NCBI GenBank assembly: GCA_028386065.3 | Contig: JAKUCV010007502.1 | Coordinates: 62,001 to 126,000, forward strand | Source: Turnera subulata | Lineage: Eukaryota; Streptophyta; Magnoliopsida; Malpighiales; Passifloraceae | DNA: 64,000 nucleotides | Reading direction: 5' to 3' | Shown: one piece after another, positions 22,461 to 34,144 of the stretch | Layout: each line of letters opens with the position of its first letter | Position numbering within the stretch: position 1 is the stretch's first letter | Notes under the pieces: generated by a model | What the model saw: the letters and a program-made list of their open reading frames with translations, nothing else | Databases searched by the model: none | What the model was told of the DNA's origin: nothing | Program-made: the position numbers and the translations under genes

Positions 22461-24040
22461 TTTTTTTTTTGGTACTAACGCAACACTTTTGTTACTCAAG
22501 AGGTCAGTATTTACAAGAGCAGAGTTACAAATACAGGGGATAAACTAGGGAATAAAATCACTCGTACATAAATAAACTGCAGGAACATATAAATATCAGA
22601 AAATTTGTATAAGGGATCGGTGTCAGACCGTATTTGCAAGGACCTAGAAATTCCGGCGAGAACCATTCCAGATTGTTTTAGCATTGGACAGAACACGAAA
22701 AGTGCTATATGGAAAATCCTTAAAGATTGTCTTCAGCCAGAACATAGCTTGTACACGGATTAAATCGACAATTCTATCATTGTTTCCGCCCTCACCTTGT
22801 TAAAAGGAGTCAGAAATGCTCATTGATATAATAACTCATCCAGTGAACCGAGGGAAACCCACTTGGCATTCCCGTAACGGTCTTCTCCATAAAGAAGTAG
22901 GGTGGCGATGTGAGTGCAGCCTGAAGGAAACTTGAAAGTTGAAACCAAGGCTTCCTGATGAAGCGAAATCATGAAAATTAGCGGGAATCTGAACCTAAGT
23001 GTGCCAGACCCAGTCTAGTCCTCAAGCCAAAATCTAGCCAGCAAACCATTCTCAACACTGATACGAATACCATCCACTAAAGAAACACCAAAAGAACCCC
23101 CCAGAACTGTAGACCTGACAATATCTTGCAAATAATGGATGCGCCAACCAAGTTAAACTATGGATTCAGCATCCGTGGTAGCGAAGCACACTTATTTGAA
23201 GTTAGAGTTTTTCATCACTCACTTGTGCCACTGCAAATAAAATTCTATAGCCTCTTAAATACAAGGCATTGATTCAGAACATTCAAGTCAACAATACCCA
23301 TTCTTTCTTGACTCTTTGGACCAGTGATATGCTTCCAAACAACCAAGCATAGGTTCCTTGACTCCTCCAAACTTTCTAGAAAAAATTTCCGCATAACCTG
23401 GATAAGCTTCTTCACCACTGCCACGAGAATCTAGAATAAAACATAAAATAGACTAGCAAACCGCTCAAAACAAATTTCATAAAAGTCATCCATGCACTCA
23501 ACTTGCTACTAAATTTGTCCATAATTGCTTGCCAAGCTGATACCCTCTTCAAAATTTGCCCCTAATGGAAAAGCCAGGTACTTAAAAAGGAAGTGATCAA
23601 CCCGTAGCATATTAGCAAATTGTTGAACCTGATCTTACTTCACACCAATGTCGATCACACTACTATTGTAAAAGTTGATGCTCAGTCCCGACAAAGCTTC
23701 AAAAATCCTAGGGCACCATTTTATAGAAAAAGTTGAGGTTTAGTAGAAGAGAAAAAATAATATCGTCTACATATTGAAAGATAAATGCCTTCAGATTAGA
23801 CACTTTGAACTCCTTAATCAACTCCTGTGAAGCTGTCCTAGACAGTATTTCTATAATGTCCCCCAGTCACTAAATTGAATAATAAAGGCAAAAGAGGGTC
23901 TCCTATATAAGACCTCTTTCCATCATAAACGGCCAAAGAGGATGATTGGAGACATGCAACAATCCAACCGCTCTGTCCGAATTAAATTCATTGTTCTATT
24001 GACTTGCATCAAGTAACCCTAATTAACTGAATCGTACACT
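22461..24040 (-). pseudogene. Antisense LINE remnant with RT fragment
   Basis: On the minus strand the copy ends at a poly(A) tail, seen as a T-run at 22461-22470. Interrupted frames upstream (about 23960-23230) resemble the plant LINE reverse transcriptase after its catalytic motif. They include DDIIFSLL, then VDHFLFKYLAFPLGANFEEG, a KLSAWM segment and an AWLFGSISLVQRVKKEW segment. Many stops and indels are present. The 5' limit near 24040 is uncertain. Confidence 0.65.
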
Positions 24041-24220
24041 TTTCTTGTGACAGCCGGCCGTCGATGAGGATAGGAAGTGTATGGCGGTGCCAGAGTGAGC
24101 ATGGAAAAAAAGCTACTTCTATACAGAGGGATGGATAAATCGAATCCACATCCGAAGAGGAGTAATCCTGAGACTATGTAGGGATGAGAACAACAGTTAG
24201 GAGATTTTGTAATTATACAG

Positions 24221-24510
24221 GTTGGGATTGTATAATTAAGAATAGCCTAGATAAATTGATTTTAAGGTTATATAGGTATAAACCTGTACAGTTAAGAATA
24301 GCTTAAACGGATTGATGGGTATTAACTATATCAACAAGGTGCACCTATCTTTTCGATGCTCTTCTTGTAAAAATTCCAAAGTTAAACATACTTAGCTTGA
24401 TGTAGTTCTGGGATGGGTGATCTTTTGGGAAGTTTTCACCAAAAACATGCGAGTTAGGGCAAAATATATTGGCAAGGTTCCGTGATAGTTCGTAGTAATA
24501 GTCATCAAAC
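24221..24510 (+). mobile_element. Cassandra-like TRIM LTR copy with 5S rRNA similarity
   Basis: The core at about 24373-24435 (CCAAAGTTAAACATACTTAG ... TCTGGGATGGGTGATCTTTTGGGAAG) matches the plant 5S rRNA internal region, whose canonical form has CCGAAGTTAAGCGTGC and AGGATGGGTGACC. A 5S-like segment inside an LTR is the hallmark of Cassandra TRIM elements. A GTATAATTAAGAATAGC block occurs at 24229 and again in altered form near 24285, which suggests a small internal duplication. The 3' boundary is approximate. Confidence 0.65.
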
Positions 24511-24742
24511 TGGGTTGTTACATTCATAAAGTCAAAAAATAGACTTGAAGTAAATAAGTCTATCATTTTGAATATAAGGTTTTACCAGTTTTTTAGTGAA
24601 AATGGAGGGACAATGCCCCTAAGTTGATGAAACTAAACAACTATGGAAAAGGCAATCCATGTCATGTCATTACATGACAATGATTGAATTCTTGAAGGAG
24701 GCACTATAAGTTAGTAATACCGGTCGAGAACTCTTGTGTTAT
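24511..24742. other. Spacer between two inverted Cassandra-like copies
   Basis: About 230 bp without a recognisable gene, primer-binding site or polypurine tract. Confidence 0.4.
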
Positions 24743-24986
24743 TGTAACGTCCAAGCTTCACGATTCCCCATGAAATAACACGTGATCTTTTCAACATGTT
24801 TTATCCTTACTCGCATGTTTCCAGAGAAAACTTTCCAGAAGGTCACCCATCCCAGAATTACTCCAAGTCAAGCGCATTTAACTTTGGAGATTTTATGGAA
24901 TGAGCACTGAAATGGTTGGTGCACCATGTTGATATAGTTAGTACCCATCAACCTGTTTAAGCTATTCTCAATTATACAGTCCCACA
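24743..24986 (-). mobile_element. Cassandra-like TRIM LTR copy, inverted
   Basis: The plus strand runs from TGTAACGTCC to AGTCCCACA. Its reverse complement matches 24221-24510, including the 5S-like core at 24829-24892 (minus strand CCAAAGTTAAATGCGCTTGA, then CTGGGATGGGTGACC). TG/CA ends support a solo LTR. Flanks GTTAT and CCTAT match at only three of five bases, so the target-site duplication is not proven. Confidence 0.7.
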
Positions 24987-27924
24987 CCTATCAAGCCCCA
25001 CCAAAGCGTGACTGGCCAGATGCCAAGCGCACTAGCAGGCTTGCCAATAGGCACCCGCAGGCCTCGACGATTCATGGGGAGAAGTTAGCCCGACAGTACT
25101 TCTCACACGATTCATGCAACAAGCAACACAACGTAGCCAACATATGAAGTACGAATACATTATTATTGTAGCCACACAACATGTTACAGAATTCAAGCTA
25201 CAACAAAAGGGGCTCTACTTGCACCATACAAGACTAGGCAATGCTTCTTATGTACATAAAAATGAGACTTAGACTAAGTCTAGCTATATACCCATCGCCT
25301 AAATGGTCCTGTCCGCTCGTGCCATCCCACACTAGCCCTCAAAACTCTCCTTGCCCAGAAAAACAAAGGAGTGGAATGGGTGAGTCCACGACTCAATAAG
25401 TATAAGGCTCATACAAGTAAGTAGCTAGCATTGCAAGTATAGCTAAACAAACAGATCATCTAATAGCAAGGTCAGGATGTCACCAAATGACCAAGCAGCC
25501 AATACCATCGCAAGGTCCACCATAATATATCACCAATGCAAGTGCTCGTGTATGCAATGCATGGTGTGTAAATGCACAGTCTGTTTTGGGCACACCAATT
25601 AAGTTAATAAGGCAATCACCATATAGCACCATAAGTGCCAATACCAAACATTGGGCTATCTGCCCAGCCACAAAGCATCACCAAATATTACAAATATGCA
25701 ACCCCATACTTACACTAAATCAAGCCTCACTAGGCCTTTCTCCTTCTCTTAGTGCTCCTTGGGTTTTAGCACCTATCCACACAGGCAAATACTTTAGCAA
25801 TGAGCACAACTATATTTACGCAACAAAACATCAAGTAAAAGCATATATATATCATAGTCTATGAATTTTTTCACCCATTAACTCACCAATTGGCCACCCA
25901 CAGGTCCAATGGTGCACCAGTAGGGCCAATTGGCCACCCACGGGGCCAAGTGCGCACTTAGCGCACCAATTGGCCTCCCGCAAGGCCAATTGTACACCAA
26001 CTCAGCCAACCAACGTCCCCACTTGACCAGAAACCCTCTCACAACCCAAGTACTTAATAACATAGTCTCAGACCCCTTATCAAGCCATGCTAGTGCACTA
26101 CCCAAGCTAAAAAACAAATTTGGCTACCCAATTGGCAGCCAAAGTGTTAAGTTCACCAACTTTTGCTCATCTTTCCTTTCCTTAGCCGCAAGAGCTTGAG
26201 AAAACCTTGTGTTTGCTTAAGTATTCCCTTCCCTTAGCATTCCCACAAATTTAGCAGAAAGAGGGATTTGAGGTGCTTGTTTAGCTTGATTAATGCCAAG
26301 ACAAGCAGGTGACTAAGCAGCCACTTGCTGTCTTTGTAGAAAATTCAGCCACCTAGCCAAGCACCTCTCCACCTCCTACTTCTTTCCAAACCAATAAGTC
26401 TAAACCAACATGCCAGCCACTTGCGCCTCACTTAGCCCTTAATTAATCATCCTCGAGTGTTTAGCATTCACTATCCAACTCTTAAACCCAATTTCCATAT
26501 AGTGCACCATTGCGTACCAACAGACCCGTTGGCGCGCCAATAGTGCACCAGCGGGCTCATTGCCTATTCTTTCAAGAAATCTTCTTCATAACACCAATTC
26601 CCATCATCTTCTTTCAAGACTTCTACCTTATTTGTTTTGTGACGTGTGATAGTAAAAGCATGAAAATATTTAATATTCCTATCACCCAAAAACAATTATT
26701 TACAACGTGATTTTTGCATACAAAGTATCTCTTCTCGATTTAAGATGAATTCATAATCAGACCGTGGCTGCTATTTCAACCTCCAAAAATCCGGCCTGTG
26801 GCTTAATCCACATGGCTCGTTCAACACCAGCCAGCGAGTGCTGCAGCCTTTGCTTTTCCAAAAACAAATTACCGAAAACATTATGGTTCCATTCTCATAC
26901 AACGCCTTACTCAATGAATTATGAAGAGTTTTCTAGAAAGATCATGCTCTTTTCCAATGACTGGTTTCCAAAAAATAAAATTAGCCTCCTATCTTTTAGC
27001 CAAAAAAATCTAATCAATGTATTTTGCCTACACTGAATTGAGATAATTGTTATATTTTTTAGCTAATTTAAATTGGATATTTTTCAAGACAAATTATAAG
27101 TAGGAGTAATTTTAATATCTTCCAAATATGGATAAGGCATTACTATCCTACTTTTATTATAATTTATTTTGGGCACTAATTTGCCTTTTTTATTTGCTAC
27201 TGTAATTTTTATTCTTTCCCTTAATATAGTCTTCCCGATAGTTCCTAAAAACAAGGAGTGCTCTCATATTCATGCATTTTTTTTTGAATTCATATTCATG
27301 CATATTTTAATTTATAGTTTACCCTAAAAATTTATATCTTTACAATAATATATGTATTTGTTGCTTTATTTTTACTTTGTTAATTCAATTATGTAATATA
27401 TTAACTAATACCAATGTGATTCTTTAATTTTTTTTCAATGAAAAGATACTTTTAAAGAAGTATAAGAATTAACCAATTGGCTAATGTTTCTCAATTTACA
27501 CAAGCACCATGCAAGAAAAAATTTATTGAAATCGACTTATAAAATCTTGAAGTTAATCCTAGAAAGTGATTAAAAATTTTAAATCATTGCCTGATGATCA
27601 AAAGTCGCTTGCGTGATTGAATGGCGATGAGCTATTAAAGAATTGTATTATTTTATTGATTTTAAGATTTTGTCATCTCTTAAGTTGCTTGCGTCTTATC
27701 TCTTACGATTCCGGGATATATTTACTACTTTTTTTTTTTGCCTACGCTGAGAAATATTTCTGGATCTGTCCCTGCTCCTTTCACACAATCCTAGAATTGA
27801 GCATGCATCAACCAACCCGCCCGAAACTAAAATGGTCTGCAGGTAGGTGCTTGAGTTTGGCTTAATTTTACCTTTCTTTGAGCATGATGATTTTCAGTAG
27901 TTATTTCCACTATCAATTTTCTAA
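24987..27924. other. Long repeat-derived intergenic region, no gene seen
   Basis: No coding frame here is convincing. It contains degenerate CCAATTGGCC repeats at 25880-26010, relatives of them at 26505-26565, and AT-rich sequence from 27030. Part of 25000-26560 may be an old LTR, but no second copy or ends were found. Confidence 0.45.
25880..26010. repeat. Degenerate CCAATTGGCC minisatellite
   Basis: Three units of about 40-46 bp begin CCAATTGGCCACCCAC or CCAATTGGCCTCCCGC (near 25889, 25927 and 25967). The CCAATTGG core is palindromic. Confidence 0.7.
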
Positions 27925-28341
27925 CAATTTGTTTGGGAATACATAGGAAAAAGGATGGGAGGGGAATGGATGGGAATGGGGAGGGGCAAATTTTAACTTT
28001 AATTTGTTTGGATATAATCATTAAAGGGAAGGGAATGATTGGTAATATTTTCAAATTATAAAGATATCCTTATTTATAAATTATTTTGGTAGAATATATG
28101 AGGTTAACTATGGAATTTTAAGTCATCATTTAGTTTTAAAATTTCTCTCCCCTTCATTCTCCCCACCAAATCGAGCAAGGAGACGTTACATTTTAAGGAA
28201 AATGAAGGGGAATGAAGGTTAAAAAATTTTCCTTCCCCTCCATTAACTTCTTTTTCCAAACACTGCTAAATTAAAAATTTTTCTCCATTCTCCTCCTTTC
28301 CCCTCCCCATCCCTCCATTCTCCTCCATTCCAAACAAACTG
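27925..28341. mobile_element. MITE with TAA target-site duplication
   Basis: The left end CAATTTGTTTGGGAAT and the reverse complement of the right end, CAGTTTGTTTGGAATG, form terminal inverted repeats. G-rich sequence on the left (GGATGGGAGGGGAATGG) mirrors C-rich sequence on the right (CCTTTCCCCTCCCC). Flanking TAA occurs at 27922-27924 and 28342-28344. A 3-bp TAA duplication suits PIF/Harbinger-type (Tourist-like) MITEs, though the terminal sequence is not classical. No ORF. Confidence 0.65.
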
Positions 28342-28569
28342 TAAGGTTAGATTTTACTTGAACACGGTTGTGAAGGAATGCTTGTTTTCTTTTTCCTAAT
28401 AATCTTTATCTAATTTTACATGTACTTTTCTATTTTTAACAATATACAAACATTTGACAATTTTCTTAGAAAGCTGAATATTTAACTAGATGTTAACAAT
28501 TTTCTTTCTGGATCACTTTAAACATTTGAGTGTATGCAATTGAGTGAAACAAAAAACATTTTAACGTCA

Positions 28570-29620
28570 CGGATTAAAACATTATAATAATCAAATATAC
28601 CACTTGCATCACATTTGAAATGTCTTCTAGACATCATAAGGTAGTGAGGCCAAAACTCTTTCAGCTGCTAGTAACAGTTTTGATCAAACAACAGCCACAA
28701 TAAAAAAAGAATATGCTTAAATTTTACTATTCAGATAACTGTTTACGTAGACAATTATATTATTAAAAATATCAACTATAATTTTGAATAAGCTCTTAAT
28801 TATGCCTTAAACGCAAAGCTCCTAGATTCAAACCATGCATGGGAGGCCGCTACTACTTCCACAAGTCAAAATGTCACATGTCATGTGGGTTGTCCTAATA
28901 CGGGACTTCTATATGTAGAAGTTTTACAGTTGCAAAATGCAAAGGTTCGTCATCCATAGTAATTAAGGCCTTAATATTGGATTATAGTGGATCCCATATA
29001 TTTTAAGATTTGGGTGGAATATTCGAGGGAGAAGAAAAAAATAAGAGGTTGGTACTTGCTTGCTACATTCAAAGTTAGATTAAGCTGAAGGAAAGGATAT
29101 TACCAGTTGAACCATCGAGATTGAGAACTTGAAATATGGAAATGTCCCACTAGTATGTAGAACATTTGATTTTGCTATGAGACGCGCTTGCCTTGAAGTG
29201 GAAGAAAGCACCTTCCCGGAGGATGCAAGAGGCGACTTTTATATTTAAATTTAACAGACAAGATTAGAAACTGGACTGCTAATATAATAAGAAGGGAAAA
29301 ACATATATCTCTTCCAACTTGATTGAAGAGTAGAATAGATGAAAGCATGTACCATTTCAGTTGAAAAAAGATGCATCTGATGTGGTTATATTGTTAAATT
29401 AAAAGTCAACTTTTTGGAGGATATGATAAAAAAAAAAATAAAATAAATGAAAGACTGAAACAAGCTTGCGAAATAGAACAGGTTATCTTTCCCTTTTGAA
29501 TTCTTGCAATGCAACTTCTGTGTCTTTTCCTTTAGATTCTTTTTTTTCCAGTAATCACCAACGAGAATAACCGCATGTTCTCTTGCAAAGCTCTTGGCCC
29601 GTTCTTTGGCAATTTTTACG
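28570..29620 (+). promoter_or_regulatory. Promoter and 5' untranslated region of the receptor kinase gene
   Basis: This region is shared with the duplicate at 11985-13536, so it was copied as a unit with the start of the gene. A T-rich stretch followed by CAG (29540-29553) and the conserved TTGCAATGCAACTTCTGTGTC just before the ATG mark the leader. No TATA box is assigned with certainty. Confidence 0.5.
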
Positions 29621-32600
29621 ATGGCAAGCACAGAGCATAGCTTCGCGAGGCTCATAGTCTTTTCTTTTCTGCTTTATATTGTAAAACCCTCCACTAGTCT
29701 CGAAACCATTGGTCCAGGTCAATCCATAAGAGATGGGGACACCATAGTGTCAACTGGCCAAAGCTATGAACTAGGATTTTTCAGCGCAGGAGGTGGTTCA
29801 GCCAGGCGATACTTGGGTATCTGGTACAAGAGGGTATCAACAGGAACTGTTGTTTGGGTGGCCAACAGGGAAACTCCACTTTTCGATCGTTCAGGAGTTC
29901 TAAGTATTACTGACCAAGGAGACCTACTTCTAATTAACAGCACAAACAATGTTCTTTGGTCATCCAACGGAGCCACACAAGCAAGGAATCCGTTTGCTCA
30001 GCTTTTGGAGACAGGAAATCTGGTGGTGAAAGACAGAAATGACAACAATTCGGAGACTGTTGTTTGGCAAAGTTTCGATTACCCAAGTGACACCTTCCTG
30101 CCTGAAATGAGAGTTGGCAAAGATTTTGTCACCGGCAAGGAAACACACATATCATCCTGGAAGAATTTTGATGATCCTGCTATAGGTGACTACACATACG
30201 GAATCGATCCTCGTGGGTTCCCGCAACTAGTTGTTAAGAACGGGAATACCACAAGATTCCGGTTGGGGTCGTTTAACGGTATTCGTTATACGGGGACTCC
30301 AAGGATGAATCAAAATCAAGTGTACGGATATGAATTCGTCTTGAACGACAGAGAGGTGTATTACACCGTTCATCTGCGGAACACTTCAGTTCCCACAAGG
30401 CTGGTCGTGAGTGCATCAGCTGCTGCACAGCGCTTGGTATGGATAGACAAAACACAGAGTTGGGCAGTGTACTTTTCGGCTTATGAAGACAAATGTGACA
30501 ACTATGGGTTATGTGGTGTGTATGCTACCTGCAACATCAACAACTCTCCAATGTGTGCGTGCCTCGAAGGGTTCAAGCCAAGGTCCGTAAGCGACTGGGC
30601 TTTGCTAGACTGGTCTGGTGGTTGTGTTCGTAGTATACCCCTGGATTGTGGCAGGGGAGAAGGCTTTGTGAAGCATGAGGGAGTGAAACTTCCTGACACT
30701 TCACATTCCTGGTTCAACCAGAGTATGACCCTCAAGGAATGTCAGGAATTGTGCTTGAAGAATTGCTCCTGCGTGGGCTATGCTAATTCAGATGTGAGAA
30801 ATGGAGGGAGTGGATGTTTGCTTTGGTTCGGTGACCTGATTGACATCAGACAATTCACCACTGCCGGGCAAGACATCTATATTCGAGTAGCAGCTGCATA
30901 TTTAGGTACTATATATTAAACTTAACTCGTTTGCATTTTGTTTTATCATATTACCATAAGTATTTATCAATAGTGGTACACAGAATCAGTATTCTGACTT
31001 TACTTTTAACTTTAAGATGAGCTAAAGAAAAAGGAAAAGTCCAGGGAGCGGAAGAGGGTGGCAATAATTGTCTGCTCCATAATTTCGGTCGTGGTAGCAT
31101 CTATTCTTGTATGGATTTTATACATAAGGAAATGGAGATTTAGCAACAGAGGTAACTTCAATTCCATCTTATAGTTTTCATTTCTTTTCCTGTGTGAACA
31201 TAAAGCTAAACTGTGCAATCAAACTCCAATTCACAGCGAAGATTGTAAACACAATTGAAAAGTTGGACCACAAGAAAAGCAGGACTGAGGAAACGAAGGA
31301 AGACCTCGAGCTGCCAATGTTTGATTTGACAACCATAGTGAGTGCAACAGATAATTTTTCTAGCGGCAATAAGCTTGGAGAAGGTGGCTTTGGGCCCGTG
31401 TACAAGGTAATATTACAGTCTGATTGCATTGATTTTTCCGTAAATGAAATATTTTGAGCATGAATTACTTAATGACCATATATATATGTCCAGGGTATAT
31501 TATCTGACGGGCAAAAACTGCAAGAAATAGCAGTGAAGAGGCTTTCGAATAATTCTGGTCAAGGACTGGAAGAGTTCAAAAATGAAGTTGCACTGGTTTC
31601 CAAGTTGCAGCACAGAAATCTTGTAAAGATGCATGGATGCTGTATTGAAGGCGATGAAAGAATGTTGATTTATGAGTACATGCCAAAAATGAGTTTGGAC
31701 TATATAATTTTTGGTGAGCTCCCATTTAAACAGGTTAACTTGAGCTTTTCAGTCAATTCTCAACCTTTTGCTAATTTTTGCTGATTCATTAATTTTCTCA
31801 AGAAATTTTTTCCTGGGGAGCAATTTTAGGGAAGCACTAACTTTTCTGAGAAATTGAGCAGATCAATCAAAGAGCAGAAATTTGAACTCAAAGGCGCGCC
31901 TGAATATCATTGACGGAATTGCGAGAGGGCTTCTATATCTCCATCGAGATTCAAGACTCCCAGTTGTCCACAGGGACCTCAAGGCAAGCAATGTGTTGCT
32001 AGATTCGGATATGAACCCAAGAATTTCCGATTTTGGCATAGCGCAAATTTTTGGGGGAAACCAAACTGAGGCAAATACAACTAGAGTTGTCGGAACATAG
32101 TAAGCATACAGAGATTTGACACATACTATTCTGTGGGACTGCAACTTATTTTCCTTTTCAAAATTGATGATGCAGTGGTTATATGGCTCCTGAGTACGCT
32201 GGTGAAGGGTTATATTCTCCAAAGTCAGACATCTTTAGCTTTGGTGTATTGGTGTTAGAGATAATCAGCGGCAAGAGAAATAGAGGATTTTACAGTCCTA
32301 GTCATCGTTATAACCTTCTTGGACATGTAAGTACCAAAACATTTAATTAATTTCTGCGGCCATGATTAATATGAAGTCAATTAAGATCGGAATCAAGAAA
32401 AGAATTTCATCAGCTAAGTTCATTAATTTGGACTGGTTCAGGCGTGGAAACTGTGGATGGAAGACAGGATTGTGGAGTTAATCGACAATGCATTGGAATA
32501 TGAAACCTGCGACCTGTCTGAAATTAAGAGACGCATTCACATAGGTCTGTTGTGCGTGCAAGAACGACATGAAGACAGGCCACACATGGCAGCCGTGGAC

Positions 32601-32756
32601 AAGATGTTGAGTGGTGACAATTCGTTGCCTCAACCTACGCAGCCTGGCTTCTTCACTGAAAGGGGCATTCCAGAAGTAGACTACTATTATTCACCAAATC
32701 ATCAGGAATTTGCCTCCACAAATGAGCTCACCATTTCAATTGTAGATCCTCGGTAG
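29621..32756 (+). CDS. G-type lectin S-receptor-like serine/threonine kinase, 7 exons
   Basis: Inferred exons are 29621-30905, 31017-31151, 31237-31406, 31494-31713, 31862-32099, 32176-32326 and 32442-32756. All introns are GT-AG and the joined frame is 2514 nt, 837 residues. ATG 29621 is the first in frame and starts a signal peptide (about residues 1-26). Order: bulb-type lectin domain (about 28-150), S-locus glycoprotein domain, cysteine-rich EGF-like stretch ([13 protein letters not shown]), PAN/apple domain ([12 protein letters not shown]), transmembrane helix (about 441-463), kinase. Kinase motifs are intact: [15 protein letters not shown] with the ATP-binding lysine, [12 protein letters not shown] and APEY. 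The exon count and domain plan are normal for this plasma-membrane family, which acts in pathogen, wounding or self-recognition signalling. The ligand cannot be predicted. One oddity is the loss of the usual LDW tryptophan at the start of exon 5 ([10 protein letters not shown]). Confidence 0.93.
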
Positions 32757-33453
32757 ATAGAAGAACCTGGAGTACTACCGCATGCACGCTTGAAAAAGAA
32801 AACACTGAGGATATTTGTTCAGATGCAAAAGAAATTAATTTTCTTCTTTTGGAATCGTACCTGGATTGAGGGCTAATGTAATGTGTTTGCCTGCTTTTTC
32901 TTTAATTCTTTTCACACCAAACCTGGAATCTCTGTGGTTAAGATTCTGTGCAGTTTCCTGAATCGATTTCCAGTCTTTGGTTACGCTTGCCATAAAAGAA
33001 AAGCAAAGAGTCCAGTCAACTGATAGCACCGTCACAAGCATTAAAGAAAACTTTTCAGGATTAGAGAAGTAAACTAATTTAAGTTTTTTTTTTTTTTGAG
33101 GAAAAGTATTCTAAGAAATTAATGGTCTGTGGACGAATTCAACAAAAATCTCAACGACCGAGTTGTTGTGCAGGCCGAGAAGCCAATAATTAATCCCAGC
33201 CAAAGATTCGTTTTTTTTTTTCATTAGTTTATGAAATTGTTCAAAGCTGGATTTCAGATTTCTAGTTCGCTTGAAGAATTTGAAATTATTGCATGGGCCG
33301 TGACGTTAGTATAAACGCAGGCATCATTTGCCGATGATGATTGATTTACTTGGGTTCTACCAGCATTTTTATTAGACTGAGAGTTTTAATCCTGCCAACA
33401 TTCTTTTTGGTAAGTAATTTAATACAGACCCTTTAGATAACTGAGGCCATACA
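32757..33453. other. 3' flank of the kinase gene
   Basis: No gene seen. It should contain the kinase 3' untranslated region. Homopolymer T-runs occur near 33086 and 33212. Confidence 0.5.
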
Positions 33454-33585
33454 TGTCACGCGGTGCGCGACAAGGGCTCAAGAATTGCGCGGAGAATTCT
33501 AGAGAGCCCGGAATGCGCAAGAAACGTGTGGACTTTTCCGGAGAATGGCGGAATTCTCTAGATGGTGGTGGTACACACTAGAGAG

Positions 33586-33603
33586 TTCTAGAATATTCTA
33601 GAA
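33586..33603. promoter_or_regulatory. Perfect four-unit heat-shock element
   Basis: TTCTAGAATATTCTAGAA is TTC-ta-GAA-ta-TTC-ta-GAA, four alternating nGAAn units at exact 5-bp spacing, the consensus bound by heat-shock factor trimers. The right LTR has the same site with one base changed (GGA for GAA at 36422-36424). The match is seen directly; function is inferred. Confidence 0.6.
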
Positions 33604-33842
33604 GGGTGTGGAATTCTCTAGAACCTTGGGGAAGACTCCGGAGAATTCAAGAAACGGGTGGAAGGTCCTAGAAGTTCTGGAAGGGTCTAGAACCTCCTGG
33701 AACATTATGGAACATTATGGAATATTTGGGAAGCATGGGGAATGTTCTAGAGTGTCTAGAACATTCTAGGCCAAGTGATAAGGATGGGTAGATATTTATG
33801 GAAGAAATATCTAGAACTTGTAATATTAGTCATTGGATCGTG

Positions 33843-33855
33843 GAACCTTCTAGAG
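33843..33855 (+). promoter_or_regulatory. TATA-proximal heat-shock-element-like site
   Basis: GAACCTTCTAGAG gives GAA-cc-TTC-ta-GAg about 40 bp upstream of the TATA box at 33892-33900. It is repeated in the right LTR near 36674. Further GAA/TTC pairs lie at 33740-33770 in an imperfect palindrome (GAATGTTCTAGA / TCTAGAACATTC). Confidence 0.5.
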
Positions 33856-33891
33856 GCGCGATCCTAGCCATCCATTGAGGAGGTGGATGGG

Positions 33892-33900
33892 CTATAAATA
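33892..33900 (+). promoter_or_regulatory. LTR TATA box
   Basis: CTATAAATA within GGGCTATAAATAGGAGAGG. The same box recurs in the right LTR and in the two extra tandem copies (near 37101 and 37480). Confidence 0.75.
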
Positions 33901-34144
33901 GGAGAGGGGTCTTCTCATTTTGGAAGTAGATGGGAACTTTGGGTATTCAAGTGTAAAGAGCACGGGGCTCACACTTGTGCAAACACTTTGGTATTAATAT
34001 ACACTTTGCTTTCCTCCAATACTTTTCCGAGTGTTCTCTTGCTAGCATGGTAGCGGGGTTTAGGCTAACTTAGGCTTGAGATTGGTGTTCTTGCCTAAGT
34101 GACGCACGGGCTACTGTTGGGGATTCGTAGTCTCGTGGCAATAG

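Noticed and set aside
24373..24435. Functional 5S rRNA gene
   Set aside because: Only the internal region is similar, with many changes and no tandem 5S array. It fits an LTR-borne Cassandra-type copy.
25480..26199. Overlapping ORFs of 60-90 codons
   Set aside because: They arise from the CCAATTGGCC repeats and have no recognisable domains.
29594..29620. Upstream extension of the kinase ORF beginning at 29594
   Set aside because: It opens with TTG, not ATG. The first real ATG in frame is 29621 and directly starts a good signal peptide.
15787..32756. An S-locus: F-box gene and S-receptor kinase in one window
   Set aside because: S-locus F-box proteins work with S-RNases, while SRK works with SCR ligands; these are different systems. 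No S-RNase or small cysteine-rich ligand was seen. Both families are large and mostly unrelated to self-incompatibility.
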